DNA of 64,000 nt from Litoreibacter albidus (GCF_900107015.1 NZ_FNOI01000002.1:1-64000); one strand, 5' to 3'; counted from the first letter of the stretch, positions 27,997 to 38,536 are shown. Numbers and translations are program-made. The notes: generated by a model not told the origin, from the sequence alone.

Positions 27997-29595
27997 ATGA
28001 TCACAGGACGCGTCAATCCAGCTTTCACGTTGGACAAACAGGGTATTTCCGGCCTTGGGGGCGTCTATTACAACTATCTGGAGCCTGCTCTTGTCGAAGA
28101 AGCCCTGAAGCGTGACGAAGGAACGCTGGGAAAAGGTGGCTCATTTCTGGTGACGACCGGCAAGCACACCGGCCGCTCCCCGAAAGACAAGTTCGTGGTT
28201 CGCACACCCTCCGTCGAAGATAGCATCTGGTGGGATAATAATGCCCCCATGGAGCCCGACGCGTTTGACGTGCTGTACGCCGATATGGTCGCGCACATGA
28301 AGGGTCACGACTACTTCGTTCAGGATTTGTTCGGCGGCGCCGACGCAGAACACCGCCTCGATGTGCGCGTTGTAACCGAACTAGCGTGGCACGGCCTGTT
28401 CATCCGGCACCTGCTACGTCGTCCAGAAGCGGAAGAGCTCGCCTCTTTCGTTCCGGAATTCACCGTGATTAACTGCCCGAGCTTCCAAGCCGATCCAGAA
28501 CGCCACGGCTGCCGCTCCGAGACAGTTATCGCGATGAACTTCGACAAAAAGCTGATCCTCATCGGCGGCACGGCATACGCGGGTGAAAACAAAAAGTCTG
28601 TATTCTCGCTGCTAAACTACCTTCTGCCCGCGAAAAACATCATGCCGATGCACTGCTCTGCCAATCACGCGCATGGCGACCCGGAGGACTCCGCAGTGTT
28701 CTTCGGGTTGTCGGGCACAGGGAAGACCACGCTATCTGCCGATCCGTCCCGCACCCTTATCGGTGATGACGAGCACGGCTGGTCCGATCGTGGCATCTTC
28801 AACTTCGAGGGTGGCTGCTACGCCAAGACCATATCCCTCTCCGCTGAGGCAGAGCCGGAAATTTTCGCAACAACCGAGAAGTTCGGCACAGTTATCGAGA
28901 ACATGGTGTTCGACAAGGACACCAAAGACCTTGATTTCGAAGACGACAGCCTCACCGCAAACATGCGCTGCGCTTACCCGCTGCCGTATATCTCCAACGC
29001 GTCCGACACGGCGCTTGGCGGCAACCCCAAGAATATCATCATGTTGACCTGTGATGCGTTCGGCGTTCTGCCTCCAATCGCGCGCCTAACCCCTGCGCAG
29101 GCCATGTACCACTTCCTGTCCGGCTTCACCTCTAAGGTGGCCGGCACAGAGCGGGGCGTGACCGAGCCGGAGCCTACGTTCTCCACATGCTTCGGCGCGC
29201 CTTTCATGCCGCGCCGGCCAGAAGTCTACGGTAACTTGTTGCGTGAAAAGATCGCGGCACACGGTGCATCTTGTTGGTTGGTTAACACCGGCTGGACCGG
29301 CGGCGCTTACGGTACAGGATCCCGCATGCCAATTCGCGCGACCCGCGCATTGCTGACTGCGGCGCTTGACGGCTCGCTAAGCAAAGGCGAGTTTCGCAAA
29401 GACCCTAACTTCGGCTTCGAAGTTCCGGTTGCCTGTGGCGGCGTCGCAGATGTCCTTCTTGACCCCCGCCGCACGTGGGAAAACGCAGAGGCATACGACG
29501 CGCAGGCCGCGAAGCTGGTGGAAATGTTTGCAGACAACTTTGGCCAATACGTCCCGTTCATCGACGACGACGTGAAAGACGCCGCAATCGGATGA
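27997..29595 (+). CDS. pckA: Phosphoenolpyruvate carboxykinase (ATP)
   Basis: This 532-residue gluconeogenic enzyme converts oxaloacetate and ATP to PEP, CO2 and ADP. It has the kinase-1a P-loop GLSGTGKTT, the metal-site block [20 protein letters not shown] and the substrate region FIRHLL/NCPSF. The ATG at 27997 gives the standard N-terminus ([14 protein letters not shown]). It is divergent from chvI, as in many alphaproteobacteria, and its stop overlaps the next start by four bases. Confidence 0.96.
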   Translation: MITGRVNPAFTLDKQGISGLGGVYYNYLEPALVEEALKRDEGTLGKGGSFLVTTGKHTGRSPKDKFVVRTPSVEDSIWWDNNAPMEPDAFDVLYADMVAHMKGHDYFVQDLFGGADAEHRLDVRVVTELAWHGLFIRHLLRRPEAEELASFVPEFTVINCPSFQADPERHGCRSETVIAMNFDKKLILIGGTAYAGENKKSVFSLLNYLLPAKNIMPMHCSANHAHGDPEDSAVFFGLSGTGKTTLSADPSRTLIGDDEHGWSDRGIFNFEGGCYAKTISLSAEAEPEIFATTEKFGTVIENMVFDKDTKDLDFEDDSLTANMRCAYPLPYISNASDTALGGNPKNIIMLTCDAFGVLPPIARLTPAQAMYHFLSGFTSKVAGTERGVTEPEPTFSTCFGAPFMPRRPEVYGNLLREKIAAHGASCWLVNTGWTGGAYGTGSRMPIRATRALLTAALDGSLSKGEFRKDPNFGFEVPVACGGVADVLLDPRRTWENAEAYDAQAAKLVEMFADNFGQYVPFIDDDVKDAAIG

Positions 29596-30161
29596 CCTTT
29601 TCGATGCTCAAAGCCGTCCTTGTGGGTGGGCTATTGAGCCTATCAACAACCACTCAGGCGCAACACTTGGACAGTGTTGCGCCTGAGCGCTTTTTCAACG
29701 GGCGCATGCTCGCACAAATCAACTACGGCTTGGTATGCCCCGCGGGAACCGCGACAAAGCTGCCCGCGCCTGGCACGCATTTGGGTTTCATCACCCAACG
29801 GGATCAAAGCCAGTTCATCGAGCATCAGACCCAGATCATCCCTCTGACTAAAGGCATCGGGTTTGGTGTGGACGCCAAGGTTTTGGGTGACATAGATCTG
29901 CGGGGCGTGGAGGTGACGGTGCTGCACCCACCCTACGCTGGCACCGACGTCACAGAGGAAAGCTGGCAGACCGACATCGTGCGCGACGCGTCCAACCTGA
30001 ACTTCTTCCTGTTCGAGTTCCCGTTTGAAATGGTGGCTGGTGAATGGGCCATTCAAGCCAGCCACAGGGGCCAGATCGTTTATTCCGTCAGCTTTAAGGT
30101 TGTTGATCCGGCACGGGTTCCCAACTTGGCGAGCTATTGTTCGGGCAGTCTGCTATCTTAG
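29592..30161 (+). CDS. Exported DUF3859 protein
   Basis: This 189-residue protein has a signal peptide ([18 protein letters not shown]) followed by a single domain. Features such as [30 protein letters not shown] and [23 protein letters not shown] match what I recall as DUF3859, a family of unknown function with an immunoglobulin-like look. The start overlaps the pckA stop (ATGA), suggesting cotranscription. The stop codon overlaps that of the converging transporter gene. Confidence 0.82.
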   Translation: MTFSMLKAVLVGGLLSLSTTTQAQHLDSVAPERFFNGRMLAQINYGLVCPAGTATKLPAPGTHLGFITQRDQSQFIEHQTQIIPLTKGIGFGVDAKVLGDIDLRGVEVTVLHPPYAGTDVTEESWQTDIVRDASNLNFFLFEFPFEMVAGEWAIQASHRGQIVYSVSFKVVDPARVPNLASYCSGSLLS

Positions 30162-30925
30162 CCAACAAGCCCGCGACGGATCAGGTTAAGCCCTGCCAAT
30201 AGCAAAACGCACGACGTGACTTTTCGGAACATTGCTTGGTCGATACGGTCCTGAACCTTAAACCCAAGCCAGATCCCAAACACCGCAGGCACCACAAGCA
30301 GCGCGGAGAACGGCACCGTCTCTGGCCGTAGAATTCCTGACTTGATGTGTGCGGCCATCAGCAGTACCGCCCCCAGCCCGTAAACCACCCCCTGCACGCG
30401 CATTTGCTCCTGCTTTGGCGTGCCAACTGCGGTCAGATACAAAACTGTTGGCGGGCCCCATACTCCAGACACCCCGCCAATTAGCCCCGCGAACGCGCCC
30501 ACGAAAGCTTCTACTGCGCGGCTTCGTCCGGCAAGCGAGGGTCGCCAACCAAACAGCTGCAACGCGGTGAAGCCCGTCACGAATACCCCGATCATCAGAT
30601 ATAGTGTGTTCGACGGGATCACAGCTACCATCTGCGCACTCAGAAGTAGCGCCACGGCGCCAACCCCCAAGAACACCTTAAAGTGCTTTAGCGACTCCCA
30701 AGCAGCAGAACCGCCTTGCCTCAGCGCCTGCATTCCGTTTGACGCAACGGTGGGCAAAATTAAGCCCGCCAGAGCCAGCTCCGGTGACAAAAAACTGCTG
30801 AGGCCCGATATGAAGATCATCGGCATGCCAAATCCGACGACGCCTTTAACGAAGCCAGATGCCGCGCCGATAATGAAAGCGAGCACCAGAAATTCAGGCG
30901 CGATGATCTGCGTAAACAAGTCCAT
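30158..30925 (-). CDS. TSUP-family (TauE/SafE-like) membrane transporter
   Basis: This 255-residue protein has about eight membrane spans and the repeated Gly/Pro-rich TSUP motifs GFVKGVVGFGMPMIF and GGVSGVWGPPTVLYL. Members export or take up sulfite, sulfoacetate or other organic anions; the substrate here cannot be inferred from neighbours. ATG 30925 is chosen over a longer frame whose extension is Cys-rich and unlike the family. The last bases overlap the DUF3859 gene on the other strand. Confidence 0.9.
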   Translation of the reverse strand: MDLFTQIIAPEFLVLAFIIGAASGFVKGVVGFGMPMIFISGLSSFLSPELALAGLILPTVASNGMQALRQGGSAAWESLKHFKVFLGVGAVALLLSAQMVAVIPSNTLYLMIGVFVTGFTALQLFGWRPSLAGRSRAVEAFVGAFAGLIGGVSGVWGPPTVLYLTAVGTPKQEQMRVQGVVYGLGAVLLMAAHIKSGILRPETVPFSALLVVPAVFGIWLGFKVQDRIDQAMFRKVTSCVLLLAGLNLIRRGLVG

Positions 30926-31014
30926 GACTTCTGGTAACCGCCTTCTCGCGGAAGTGCAGCAACAATTACCCTGCGACACTTTAGTTCAATTATGAAACAT
31001 TTAGCGCATTAAAG

Positions 31015-31031
31015 TTGCGCTGCAGCTGCAA
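31015..31031. promoter_or_regulatory. TTGC...GCAA element upstream of mcd
   Basis: The element TTGCG, seven bases, TGCAA lies about 62 bases before the mcd start. It contains CTGCAGCTGCAA, close to the CTGC-N3/4-GCAG type of site described for PhaR regulators. A similar TTGCG...CGCAA repeat precedes mcl1. The assignment is tentative. Confidence 0.3.
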
Positions 31032-31093
31032 AGTGATTATTTGAGGGTAAAGTCGTATAAAGGATTCGAGAAATGCCCCATGACGGACAGGAT

Positions 31094-32764
31094 ATGAGCC
31101 TCTCAACCACAACCGATGCGGTTATCCCGAATTTGCTGACACTCACCGCAGCTTCTCTCGTGCCGTTGCAGGAATTACTGGACAGTGCAAAAGAGGTTGT
31201 TCGCGCGCAACTCACTGATAATGGGCGGATTTCCGGTGCACTGCTGGAACAAAACCAGACGGCCGCGCATGGGCTCGCTTGGCTTGCCACCTATGTTCAA
31301 GCCCTCACCCAGATGCAAAAATGGGCAGAGAAGCTTAGCGCCGCTGGTAAGTTCTCCGAGGTGGAGCAACTGATTCACCAGATAGCGTTTGGCGAATATC
31401 TGAACCAAATCCGAGGCGGCATCCCCATGTCCCAAGGCGAAATTCTGCGCTTGCAAGATATCGGCGTATCGAGCGAAGCACAGCTTTCGGCGATCACCCC
31501 TGAAATCGAGACGCTCTCGCAAACCGCCAACACGCAGAACGCCCGCACGCGTCTGGTTGCACTAATGGAAGAACGTTCAGCCGAAATCATAACCGGGGCT
31601 TCCGGCTTGGATGACGAGTTGGAAATGATCCGTGAACAATTCCGCCGCTTCTCGGTCGAAAAGGTAGAGCCCTTTGCACATGAATGGCACCTCAAGGACG
31701 ACCTGATCCCTATGCAAATCATCGAAGAGTTGGCCGAAATGGGCGTCTTCGGCCTCACCATCCCAGAGGAATACGGCGGCTTCGGGTTGTCAAAGGCGTC
31801 GATGGTTGTCGTCTCTGAAGAGCTATCACGCGGTTACATCGGTGTGGGCTCTCTGGGCACGCGGTCCGAGATTGCAGCAGAGCTGATCCTGTGTGGTGGC
31901 ACGGAAGCGCAGAAGGAAAAGTGGCTGCCGAAGCTCGCAACCGCCGAAACCTTGCCCACCGCCGTGTTCACCGAACCGAACACTGGCTCCGATTTGGGCG
32001 CTTTACGGACACGCGCCGTGAAAGACGGAGACGACTACAAGATCACGGGCAACAAGACATGGATCACCCACGCCGCCCGCACGCACTTCATGACGCTGCT
32101 CGCCCGCACAGATCCAGACACGACCAACTACAAAGGTCTGTCCATGTTCATCGCGGAAAAAACCCCCGGCGACGACGCGAACCCTTTCCCTACCGAAGGC
32201 ATGACGGGCGGCGAGATTGAGGTGTTGGGCTACCGCGGCATGAAAGAATATGAGCTCGCCTTCGACAACTTCCACGTTAAAGGCGAGAACCTCCTAGGCG
32301 GTAACGAAGGGCAGGGCTTCAAACAGTTGATGCAAACCTTCGAGTCCGCACGCATCCAAACCGCCGCCCGCGCGGTCGGGGTGGCCCAATCGGCAATCGA
32401 CGTCGCGGTTCAATACGCCAACGACCGCAAGCAATTCGGAAAATCCTTAATCGATTTTCCGCGCGTCTCCGGCAAAATCGCCATGATGGCGGTGGAAACC
32501 ACAATCGCGCGCCAACTGACATATTTCTCCGCGCAAGAAAAAGACAACGACCGGCGATGTGATCTGGAAGCGGGCATGGCCAAGCTGCTGGGCGCACGCG
32601 TAGCTTGGGCCTGCGCGGACAACGCGCTGCAAATACACGGCGGAAACGGCTTCGCGCTGGAGTACAAAATCAGCCGAATTCTATGCGACGCCCGAATACT
32701 GAACATCTTCGAAGGGGCCGCAGAGATACAGGCCCAAGTCATTGCCCGTCGCCTGCTTGATTAA
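31094..32764 (+). CDS. mcd: (2S)-methylsuccinyl-CoA dehydrogenase
   Basis: This 556-residue acyl-CoA dehydrogenase has an extra N-terminal domain of about 170 residues (LLEQNQTAAHGLAWLATYVQ and GEYLNQIRGGIPMSQGE), the mark of Mcd. The common fold follows: TEPNTGSDLGALRT, KTWITHAART, RKQFGKSLIDFPRV, QIHGGNGFALEY and the catalytic Glu in NIFEGAAEIQ. Mcd oxidises methylsuccinyl-CoA to mesaconyl-CoA in the ethylmalonyl-CoA pathway of acetate assimilation, passing electrons to ETF. ATG 31094 is preferred; an ATG at 31073 adds seven residues. Confidence 0.92.
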   Translation: MSLSTTTDAVIPNLLTLTAASLVPLQELLDSAKEVVRAQLTDNGRISGALLEQNQTAAHGLAWLATYVQALTQMQKWAEKLSAAGKFSEVEQLIHQIAFGEYLNQIRGGIPMSQGEILRLQDIGVSSEAQLSAITPEIETLSQTANTQNARTRLVALMEERSAEIITGASGLDDELEMIREQFRRFSVEKVEPFAHEWHLKDDLIPMQIIEELAEMGVFGLTIPEEYGGFGLSKASMVVVSEELSRGYIGVGSLGTRSEIAAELILCGGTEAQKEKWLPKLATAETLPTAVFTEPNTGSDLGALRTRAVKDGDDYKITGNKTWITHAARTHFMTLLARTDPDTTNYKGLSMFIAEKTPGDDANPFPTEGMTGGEIEVLGYRGMKEYELAFDNFHVKGENLLGGNEGQGFKQLMQTFESARIQTAARAVGVAQSAIDVAVQYANDRKQFGKSLIDFPRVSGKIAMMAVETTIARQLTYFSAQEKDNDRRCDLEAGMAKLLGARVAWACADNALQIHGGNGFALEYKISRILCDARILNIFEGAAEIQAQVIARRLLD

Positions 32765-32811
32765 GCAATTGTGACTAAACACCTAGGGCGCAGCCTGATA
32801 CGTTGCGCCCT

Positions 32812-33198
32812 ATGAAACTATACGCCCTCATAGCCCTTGCCCTGCTGTCCGCGTGCAAAGACGAAACGATTTCCGGCTATGCGCCCAACGGTGCGGTTTG
32901 GCGCTTAGAAACACTCAACGGCGCAGTATTCGGCGCGCGTGCCACGCTGAGTTTTCCTGAAACGGGTCGCATTGCGGGCCACGCACCCTGCAATACCTAT
33001 TTCGGGTCACAAACGGCCCCCTACCCGTGGTTCGCAGTCGAAGGTTTGGGCAGCACCAAGCGCGCGTGTCCCGACTTAAACGCTGAAAGCGCTTACTTCG
33101 AAGCATTGGCGAAAGTGACATTGTCAGAGGTCAGTGGTGGCACCCTCATCCTGTCCAACGATGTCGGTGATCAGATGGTATTCAAGACGTCGGACTAG
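32812..33198 (+). CDS. META-domain (HslJ-like) lipoprotein
   Basis: This 128-residue protein has a signal peptide ending in the lipobox LSAC (Cys about 14) and one META/HslJ domain ([39 protein letters not shown]). The domain is found in heat- and novobiocin-resistance protein HslJ and in secreted proteins of unclear role. It follows mcd in the same direction. Its last 17 bases overlap the end of recO on the opposite strand. Confidence 0.87.
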   Translation: MKLYALIALALLSACKDETISGYAPNGAVWRLETLNGAVFGARATLSFPETGRIAGHAPCNTYFGSQTAPYPWFAVEGLGSTKRACPDLNAESAYFEALAKVTLSEVSGGTLILSNDVGDQMVFKTSD

Positions 33199-33913
33199 CC
33201 CGAAGCGCCTCTACCAACCGGTCGCGTGCAAGCGGCAACGGCTTGTTACCCAGTTGCGGGGCCATCCGTGTCGATAGGAAGTGGCCGGTCGTGGCCAAAG
33301 CATCCGGAACGCCTTCTAAAGAACCGTCGCCGACCCCGCGCAAGCAATTCGGCAACGACAACAAGCGCGACGCCCACTCCCCCGCCCCTTGGCGAGAGAC
33401 CGCACGCCCTGTGCGTGGCGATACGTAGATCAGTTCTTGCATGGAGCCCGTCACAGCGCATGATGAAAGGTCCAAGCCGAACCCCAACTCCTCTAGCAAA
33501 GCCAGCTCCCACTGAACGTAGGCCAGCGGCCACGCTTCGCTTTCGCCCAGAAGGTCGAACACAAGCAAAGTCCGCTCATAAAGGTCAGGGTGGGGATCAC
33601 GCTCGGCCAAGGCGAACTGTAGCAATCCGCAAAGCGCATTCAGCCCCGCTAGCGCCTTACGGTCACCCATAACAGCGGCAGCGCGCGACTTGATCGGCTC
33701 AACCGTAAATGCCCCCAAGTGTCCTTCCAGCCTTGCACGCCAAGCGACGTCCAGCTGCGCACCAGGTTGTAGGATAGGCGCCATCTTGCGCCCCGCGCCG
33801 CCGCGCACGACGCCCGCATGGCGACCAAATTCAGAAGTAAAGACGTCGATAATGGCCGCGTTCTCGCCGTGGCGCCGCGCTGACAGCAATACCCCTTGGC
33901 TTCGCCAGTCCAT
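33182..33913 (-). CDS. recO: DNA repair protein RecO
   Basis: This 243-residue RecO has an N-terminal OB fold ([35 protein letters not shown]) and a helical C-terminal domain ([21 protein letters not shown]). RecO loads RecA on SSB-coated DNA with RecR. It ends the long folK-to-recO gene run, 13 bases after DUF1491. The zinc-binding Cys cluster seen in many RecO proteins is reduced here: only one of the usual Cys residues (Ser-Cys-Ala-Val-Thr-Gly) is clear. Confidence 0.92.
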   Translation of the reverse strand: MDWRSQGVLLSARRHGENAAIIDVFTSEFGRHAGVVRGGAGRKMAPILQPGAQLDVAWRARLEGHLGAFTVEPIKSRAAAVMGDRKALAGLNALCGLLQFALAERDPHPDLYERTLLVFDLLGESEAWPLAYVQWELALLEELGFGLDLSSCAVTGSMQELIYVSPRTGRAVSRQGAGEWASRLLSLPNCLRGVGDGSLEGVPDALATTGHFLSTRMAPQLGNKPLPLARDRLVEALRASPTS

Positions 33914-33926
33914 TACCTGCCCTCCG

Positions 33927-34259
33927 TCAGCTCAGGCCCTCTTCGTCCAGAAGATGCCGGCCCGCTTTGTCTTCGACCTCAATCACCCAAAGATCGGTGT
34001 CAAAGCTGCGTTGCTTAGCGATCGCACTGTCCACGTCGCGTTCCGCCCCGTCACTTAAAACAACCCAAGCCCGCTCGCCACTCATCAGGTCATACGATCG
34101 TTGATAGGCAACAGCTTGGCCGTCCAACGTGTTCATCTTAACCAAAACTACCCCCGCAGTGGCGTCGCCCTTCGCAGTGACAAAGGCTGGAATGTTTTCT
34201 AACCTTAATCGGTTCAGATAGGCAGAAACCCAAAAATCGGTGGTCAGGCGGTTACTCAT
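33927..34259 (-). CDS. DUF1491 family protein
   Basis: This 110-residue protein matches DUF1491 of alphaproteobacteria (opening [22 protein letters not shown], then [21 protein letters not shown]). It has a small alpha/beta fold and no known function. It lies between era and recO and overlaps the era end by eight bases, so it is cotranscribed with ribosome-assembly and repair genes. That is typical for the family and hints at a housekeeping role. Confidence 0.88.
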   Translation of the reverse strand: MSNRLTTDFWVSAYLNRLRLENIPAFVTAKGDATAGVVLVKMNTLDGQAVAYQRSYDLMSGERAWVVLSDGAERDVDSAIAKQRSFDTDLWVIEVEDKAGRHLLDEEGLS

Positions 34260-35166
34260 TACCGTCTTTGAAGTTCAGGCCCATTTCCGAGTACCGTTCG
34301 CTGTCTTCCAACCAACCGGGGCGTACTTTGACTTGCAAAAACAGGTGGACTTTGCGGCCAAGGAATTCCGTCAATTCCTCCCTCGCGGCTTTGCCTACCG
34401 CCTTGATCGTCTCACCTTTATTGCCGAGGACGATGCCTTTGTGCCCGTCGCGAACAACATAAATCAGTTGCTCGATCCGTGCGGAGCCGTCTTTCTGCTC
34501 CTCCCACTTCTCCGTCTCCACGGTCATCTGGTAAGGCAGCTCCTGATGTAGACGAAGCGTCAGTTTCTCGCGGGTGATCTCTGCCGCGATGTTGCGCATT
34601 GGGGCGTCAGCCAGTTGGTCTTCTGGATAGAGCCACGGCCCCTCGGGCACTTGGCCGGCCAGCCAGCCGCGAAGCGCGTCCGTGCCATGGCCTTTTTCTG
34701 CTGAGATCATGAACGTCTCATCGAAAGCAAAACGGTCGTTCAGTTCCTTGGTCAAGCCGAGCAGCGCATCAGACTTCACTCGGTCAATCTTGTTAATCGC
34801 CAGAACCACAGGCGCGCCGCCTGTGCGCTCCGCCAGACCGTCCAAGATTGCGCCGACGCCTTCAGTAATACCGCGATGGGCCTCGACCAACAGAATGACG
34901 ATATCGGCGTCAGACGCACCGGACCAAGCCGCTGCAACCATCGCGCGGTCCAACCGGCGGCGGGGACGAAAGAGACCCGGCGTGTCGACAAACACCAGTT
35001 GCGCCTGACCTTCCATCGCGACGCCACGAATACGTGCGCGCGTGGTCTGCACTTTATGCGTCACGATCGACACCTTGGCGCCAACCATACGGTTCAACAA
35101 CGTCGACTTGCCCGCGTTAGGCTCTCCGATCAGCGCGATAAAGCCCGCGCGAGTTGCCTCAGTCAT
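34252..35166 (-). CDS. era: GTPase Era
   Basis: This 304-residue GTPase has G1 [10 protein letters not shown]3 DTPG in VDTPGLFRP and G4 NKID. The C-terminal KH domain ([19 protein letters not shown] and [18 protein letters not shown]) binds the 3' end of 16S rRNA. Era is needed for 30S subunit maturation. Its start overlaps the rnc stop by four bases, the classical rnc-era coupling. Confidence 0.96.
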   Translation of the reverse strand: MTEATRAGFIALIGEPNAGKSTLLNRMVGAKVSIVTHKVQTTRARIRGVAMEGQAQLVFVDTPGLFRPRRRLDRAMVAAAWSGASDADIVILLVEAHRGITEGVGAILDGLAERTGGAPVVLAINKIDRVKSDALLGLTKELNDRFAFDETFMISAEKGHGTDALRGWLAGQVPEGPWLYPEDQLADAPMRNIAAEITREKLTLRLHQELPYQMTVETEKWEEQKDGSARIEQLIYVVRDGHKGIVLGNKGETIKAVGKAAREELTEFLGRKVHLFLQVKVRPGWLEDSERYSEMGLNFKDGNE

Positions 35167-35843
35167 GTGTCTAGCCTTTCCAAAAGCGCCTTGGCCGCAG
35201 CCTGTTCCGCTTGCCTCTTGGCCCCTGCCTTCGCTTCCGCGCGCTCGCCAGAAGCGAGCGTCACCGCGATTGTGAATTCCGGCGCGTGGTCGGGGCCTTC
35301 GCGCTTGATTATCTCATAGATTGGCGTTGTTTCGCCACGTGATTGCACAAATTCCTGCAACGCAGTCTTCGGGTCTCTGGCGTCTTCCTTAACGTCGAAC
35401 ACGCGCTTACCCCACAAACGCAGGATCAGGGCGCGCGCAGCAGAGAACCCACCATCGCGGTACACCGCCGCGATCAGCGCCTCCATACCGTCGCCTAGCA
35501 GCGCCTCTTTGCGTCGACCGCCAGATACCATTTCTGATTTGCCGAGCTTCAACACCGCGCCAAGGCCGATGTCACGGGCCACATCAGCGCAAGCTTCTTT
35601 GCGCACCAGCGCGTTATAGCGCGGGGCTAGGACACCCTCGGTCGCATCGGTGTCAGCGTCCAGCAATGCCTCCGCCATGACCAAGCCCAAAACGCGGTCG
35701 CCCAGAAACTCAAGCCGCTGGTTGTCTGGACGTGTGGCGGACGAAATAGAGCCGTGGGTGAGTGCCCGCACAAGCAGCTCTGGCTGCTCAAATCGGTACC
35801 CGATCCGGTCGCAGAAAGCGGAAAGTTCGCCGGACAGTTTCAT
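35163..35843 (-). CDS. rnc: Ribonuclease III
   Basis: This 226-residue endonuclease has the RNase III signature [14 protein letters not shown] with the metal-binding acids, and [16 protein letters not shown] with the catalytic Glu. A C-terminal double-stranded RNA-binding domain ([13 protein letters not shown] ... [21 protein letters not shown]) follows. It processes rRNA precursors and structured mRNAs. ATG 35843 is chosen; a TTG at 35858 would overlap the lepB stop and add five residues. Confidence 0.95.
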   Translation of the reverse strand: MKLSGELSAFCDRIGYRFEQPELLVRALTHGSISSATRPDNQRLEFLGDRVLGLVMAEALLDADTDATEGVLAPRYNALVRKEACADVARDIGLGAVLKLGKSEMVSGGRRKEALLGDGMEALIAAVYRDGGFSAARALILRLWGKRVFDVKEDARDPKTALQEFVQSRGETTPIYEIIKREGPDHAPEFTIAVTLASGERAEAKAGAKRQAEQAAAKALLERLDT

Positions 35844-35850
35844 CGCAGGC

Positions 35851-36642
35851 CTACTCAATCGCTTTGAAGAACCGGTCGCTACGCCAGGTCCAGAAATACA
35901 GCATACGCGACCCCGCCGAAGAGAAGATCACACGGTCCGCACGACCCAGCAGGTTAGCAAATGGCACCATGCCGACGCCGCCGCCTGCCTGCGAGAAACG
36001 GCTGTCGATCGAGTTGTCGCGGTTGTCACCCATGAAGAAGAAGTGCCCCTCTGGCACGTCAAAGACAGGCGTGTTGTCTGCCCCCAACCCGTCGCGGATG
36101 TTCAGGATGCTATGGGACACGCCGCCTTCCAGCGTCTCGATGGCTTTCTCTTTTTCGCAATCGCCGCCAAGGCCCACTGCCCCGTTGCTACACGCAGGGA
36201 ACCCGCCAACAGAGCCTTGCGCCTCGTATGTCTCGACGAAGGGCGCCACGGGCTCTTGCTTCTGGGCTTTGCCGTTCAAAAACAGCACGCCGTTTTGCAC
36301 TTGGACTTTATCACCGGGCAGGCCGATCAGCCGCTTGATGTAATCTTGTCCGCTGACGGGATGGCGGAAGACTACCACATCGCCACGTTCAGGCTCGTCA
36401 CCAAACAAACGATCAGGAATAGGGCAAACACCAAACGGGCAGCTATAGCGAGAGTAGCCGTAAGCCATCTTGTTCACGAACAAGAAGTCACCAACCAGCA
36501 GTGTATCTTTCATCGAACCTGATGGAATCCAGAACGGCTGGAAAAACAACGTGCGGAACACGGCGGCAATTGCCAATGCGTATACCACCGTCTTGACGGT
36601 TTCCATGATGCCTTCGGGCTCTTTTTCACTGCTGCGTGCCAT
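35851..36642 (-). CDS. lepB: Signal peptidase I
   Basis: This 263-residue membrane peptidase removes signal peptides. It has one N-terminal span ([19 protein letters not shown]), the nucleophile Ser43 in IPSGSM, the general base Lys103 in [11 protein letters not shown] and box [13 protein letters not shown] Cys-containing insert between these motifs ([15 protein letters not shown]) is common in Rhodobacterales. AAGAGAA precedes the ATG at 36642. It sits between acpS and rnc in the housekeeping run. Confidence 0.95.
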   Translation of the reverse strand: MARSSEKEPEGIMETVKTVVYALAIAAVFRTLFFQPFWIPSGSMKDTLLVGDFLFVNKMAYGYSRYSCPFGVCPIPDRLFGDEPERGDVVVFRHPVSGQDYIKRLIGLPGDKVQVQNGVLFLNGKAQKQEPVAPFVETYEAQGSVGGFPACSNGAVGLGGDCEKEKAIETLEGGVSHSILNIRDGLGADNTPVFDVPEGHFFFMGDNRDNSIDSRFSQAGGGVGMVPFANLLGRADRVIFSSAGSRMLYFWTWRSDRFFKAIE

Positions 36643-36697
36643 CAATATTCTCTTGTTTTAAAGGTTGGTCGCTACATGCGACCACAGGGAAGTGGAG

Positions 36698-37111
36698 TCA
36701 AGGCACAGCCACGCCAACGGGACGTGCTTCAATCACCACGAAGGCCTGCGCCCAAGGGTGATCGTCCGTCAGGGTGACGTGGATTATAGCCTCATGTCCG
36801 GCCGGCGTCATCTCGCGCAATCGCTCCGCCGCCCATCCGGTGACCTCCATCACTGGCTGGCCCGTTCGCAAGTTACTGACCGCCATGTCCTTCCACGCGA
36901 TCCCCATGCGTAACCCTGTGCCCAACGCCTTGGAGCAGGCTTCCTTCGCAGCCCACCGTTTCGCGTAAGTTCCGGCGACGTCCTTGCGGCGCTCGGCCTT
37001 TTGTTGCTCAATTTCCGTAAAGACACGATTGCGAAAACGATCCCCGAAACGCGCCAACGTGGCCTCGATACGCTCGATGTTGGCCAAGTCGGTCCCGATG
37101 CCGAGTATCAT
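36698..37111 (-). CDS. acpS: Holo-[acyl-carrier-protein] synthase
   Basis: This 137-residue phosphopantetheinyl transferase converts apo-ACP to holo-ACP. It has the metal-site Asp in [15 protein letters not shown] and the signature [16 protein letters not shown] with the catalytic Glu. It overlaps the end of the LysE-type gene by four bases and precedes lepB by 55 bases. Confidence 0.95.
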   Translation of the reverse strand: MILGIGTDLANIERIEATLARFGDRFRNRVFTEIEQQKAERRKDVAGTYAKRWAAKEACSKALGTGLRMGIAWKDMAVSNLRTGQPVMEVTGWAAERLREMTPAGHEAIIHVTLTDDHPWAQAFVVIEARPVGVAVP

Positions 37112-37731
37112 GTGAGCCTCGCGGTCAGGATTTTTATCCCCGCAAAGCCGAACATCAGGCCGAAACTGATTTCAAACCAGCGGCGCATTTTTTGGTAGCC
37201 ACGAATAAACGCCTCAGTTGAGAACAGCAGCGCGTAGCCGAAAAACACAACATTAGACACCGCGAAAAGCGCGGCAAAGGTTTCCCAGACCACGCGCGCA
37301 TCAGAGCCGGGTGGTACGGCGATTGCAAATATAGCGCCCCAGCCGAAAACCGCCTTGGGGTTGGTCAAATGCAGGAGTAATCCTTTCACGTAGACAGACC
37401 GCAAGCCGCCACGTTTGGCCTGAACTGTGGCCAGCGGTTTATCGGAAAGGCCAGAGCGCAGCGCCTTAAAACCCAGATACATCAAGTAGGCGGCGCCGAC
37501 GTAGCGCAAGATTTCAACCAGCCATGCGTTTGCAACCATCAGCGCGCTCATCCCTAACGCCGCCGCGATCCCCCACGAAGCTGATCCGCAAACGATGCCC
37601 GCTGCGACTACCAACCCAGCAGCCCGCCCCCGCTCCATAGAGGTGCCTGCAATAGCCAATGTGGCAGGGCCGGGCGATGCGCCCCCAATAGCCCACGCCA
37701 ACAAGAGCAACGCAAACTCCGCTCCGGTCAC
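37108..37731 (-). CDS. LysE-family exporter
   Basis: This 207-residue membrane protein has about six spans and the LysE/RhtB pattern [29 protein letters not shown] near the N-terminus. [13 protein letters not shown] and [17 protein letters not shown] also fit the family. Members export amino acids or small metabolites. It overlaps pdxJ and acpS by four bases on each side, so it is tightly built into the operon, although its substrate has no evident link to them. Confidence 0.9.
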   Translation of the reverse strand: MTGAEFALLLLAWAIGGASPGPATLAIAGTSMERGRAAGLVVAAGIVCGSASWGIAAALGMSALMVANAWLVEILRYVGAAYLMYLGFKALRSGLSDKPLATVQAKRGGLRSVYVKGLLLHLTNPKAVFGWGAIFAIAVPPGSDARVVWETFAALFAVSNVVFFGYALLFSTEAFIRGYQKMRRWFEISFGLMFGFAGIKILTARLT

Positions 37732-38471
37732 GTGCGCGCCTCGTCCATCAGCCGCCGCATCTCTTTGATAGCTGGACCAAGCCCCGTAAAGATCGCTTCG
37801 CCAATAATGAAGTGGCCGATGTTCAGTTCTACGATCTCCGGCAGTGCCGCGATCGGCTTCACGCTGTCAAAAGTAAAGCCGTGGCCCGCGTGGACCTCCA
37901 GTCCAAGGGAATGGGCCAACGTCGCCATATCCCGCATTTTCACGAACTCTGCATCGCGGTCATCAACACGGCCCTCCGCATGCGCGTCACAGTAGCTGCC
38001 TGCATGTAACTCAATGATATCGGCCCCGATGCGGGCAGCCGCGCGCACCTGCCGCTCATCCGCACCTATGAACAAGGAAACACGCGTTCCCGCTGCCTTG
38101 AACGGGGCGATATATGCCGCCAAGCGATTGTCGTCGCCCGCAACATCCAAGCCACCTTCGGTGGTTTGCTCCTCACGCCGCTCCGGCACAAGACATACCG
38201 CATGCGGATTGGTGGCCAGCGCGATAGTTTGCATCTCGTCCGTTGCGGCCATCTCAAAGTTCAAAGGGACGGTGATGGCCTCCTTAATCGCTGCCATGTC
38301 GGCATCGCGAATGTGGCGGCGATCTTCACGCAGATGTGCGGTGATACCGTCCGCACCAGCCTCCTGCGCCAGAAGCGCAGCACGCACTGGATCCGGCACC
38401 TCGCCGCCCCGAGCATTTCGAACAGTCGCAACATGGTCGATGTTGACGCCAAGGCGGAGCTTGCTGGTCAT
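37728..38471 (-). CDS. pdxJ: Pyridoxine 5'-phosphate synthase
   Basis: This 247-residue TIM-barrel enzyme condenses 3-amino-2-oxopropyl phosphate with 1-deoxyxylulose 5-phosphate to give pyridoxine 5'-phosphate. [19 protein letters not shown] is the diagnostic opening. [25 protein letters not shown] and [13 protein letters not shown] are further active-site blocks. ATG 38471 gives the family start; an extension to 38507 is not supported. Confidence 0.96.
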   Translation of the reverse strand: MTSKLRLGVNIDHVATVRNARGGEVPDPVRAALLAQEAGADGITAHLREDRRHIRDADMAAIKEAITVPLNFEMAATDEMQTIALATNPHAVCLVPERREEQTTEGGLDVAGDDNRLAAYIAPFKAAGTRVSLFIGADERQVRAAARIGADIIELHAGSYCDAHAEGRVDDRDAEFVKMRDMATLAHSLGLEVHAGHGFTFDSVKPIAALPEIVELNIGHFIIGEAIFTGLGPAIKEMRRLMDEART

Positions 38472-38536
38472 GAAGTGAGTCCTTTGAGTAACCTTCGTGC
38501 GGATCATAGGACAACGCGCAGCAACCTCAACATCGC

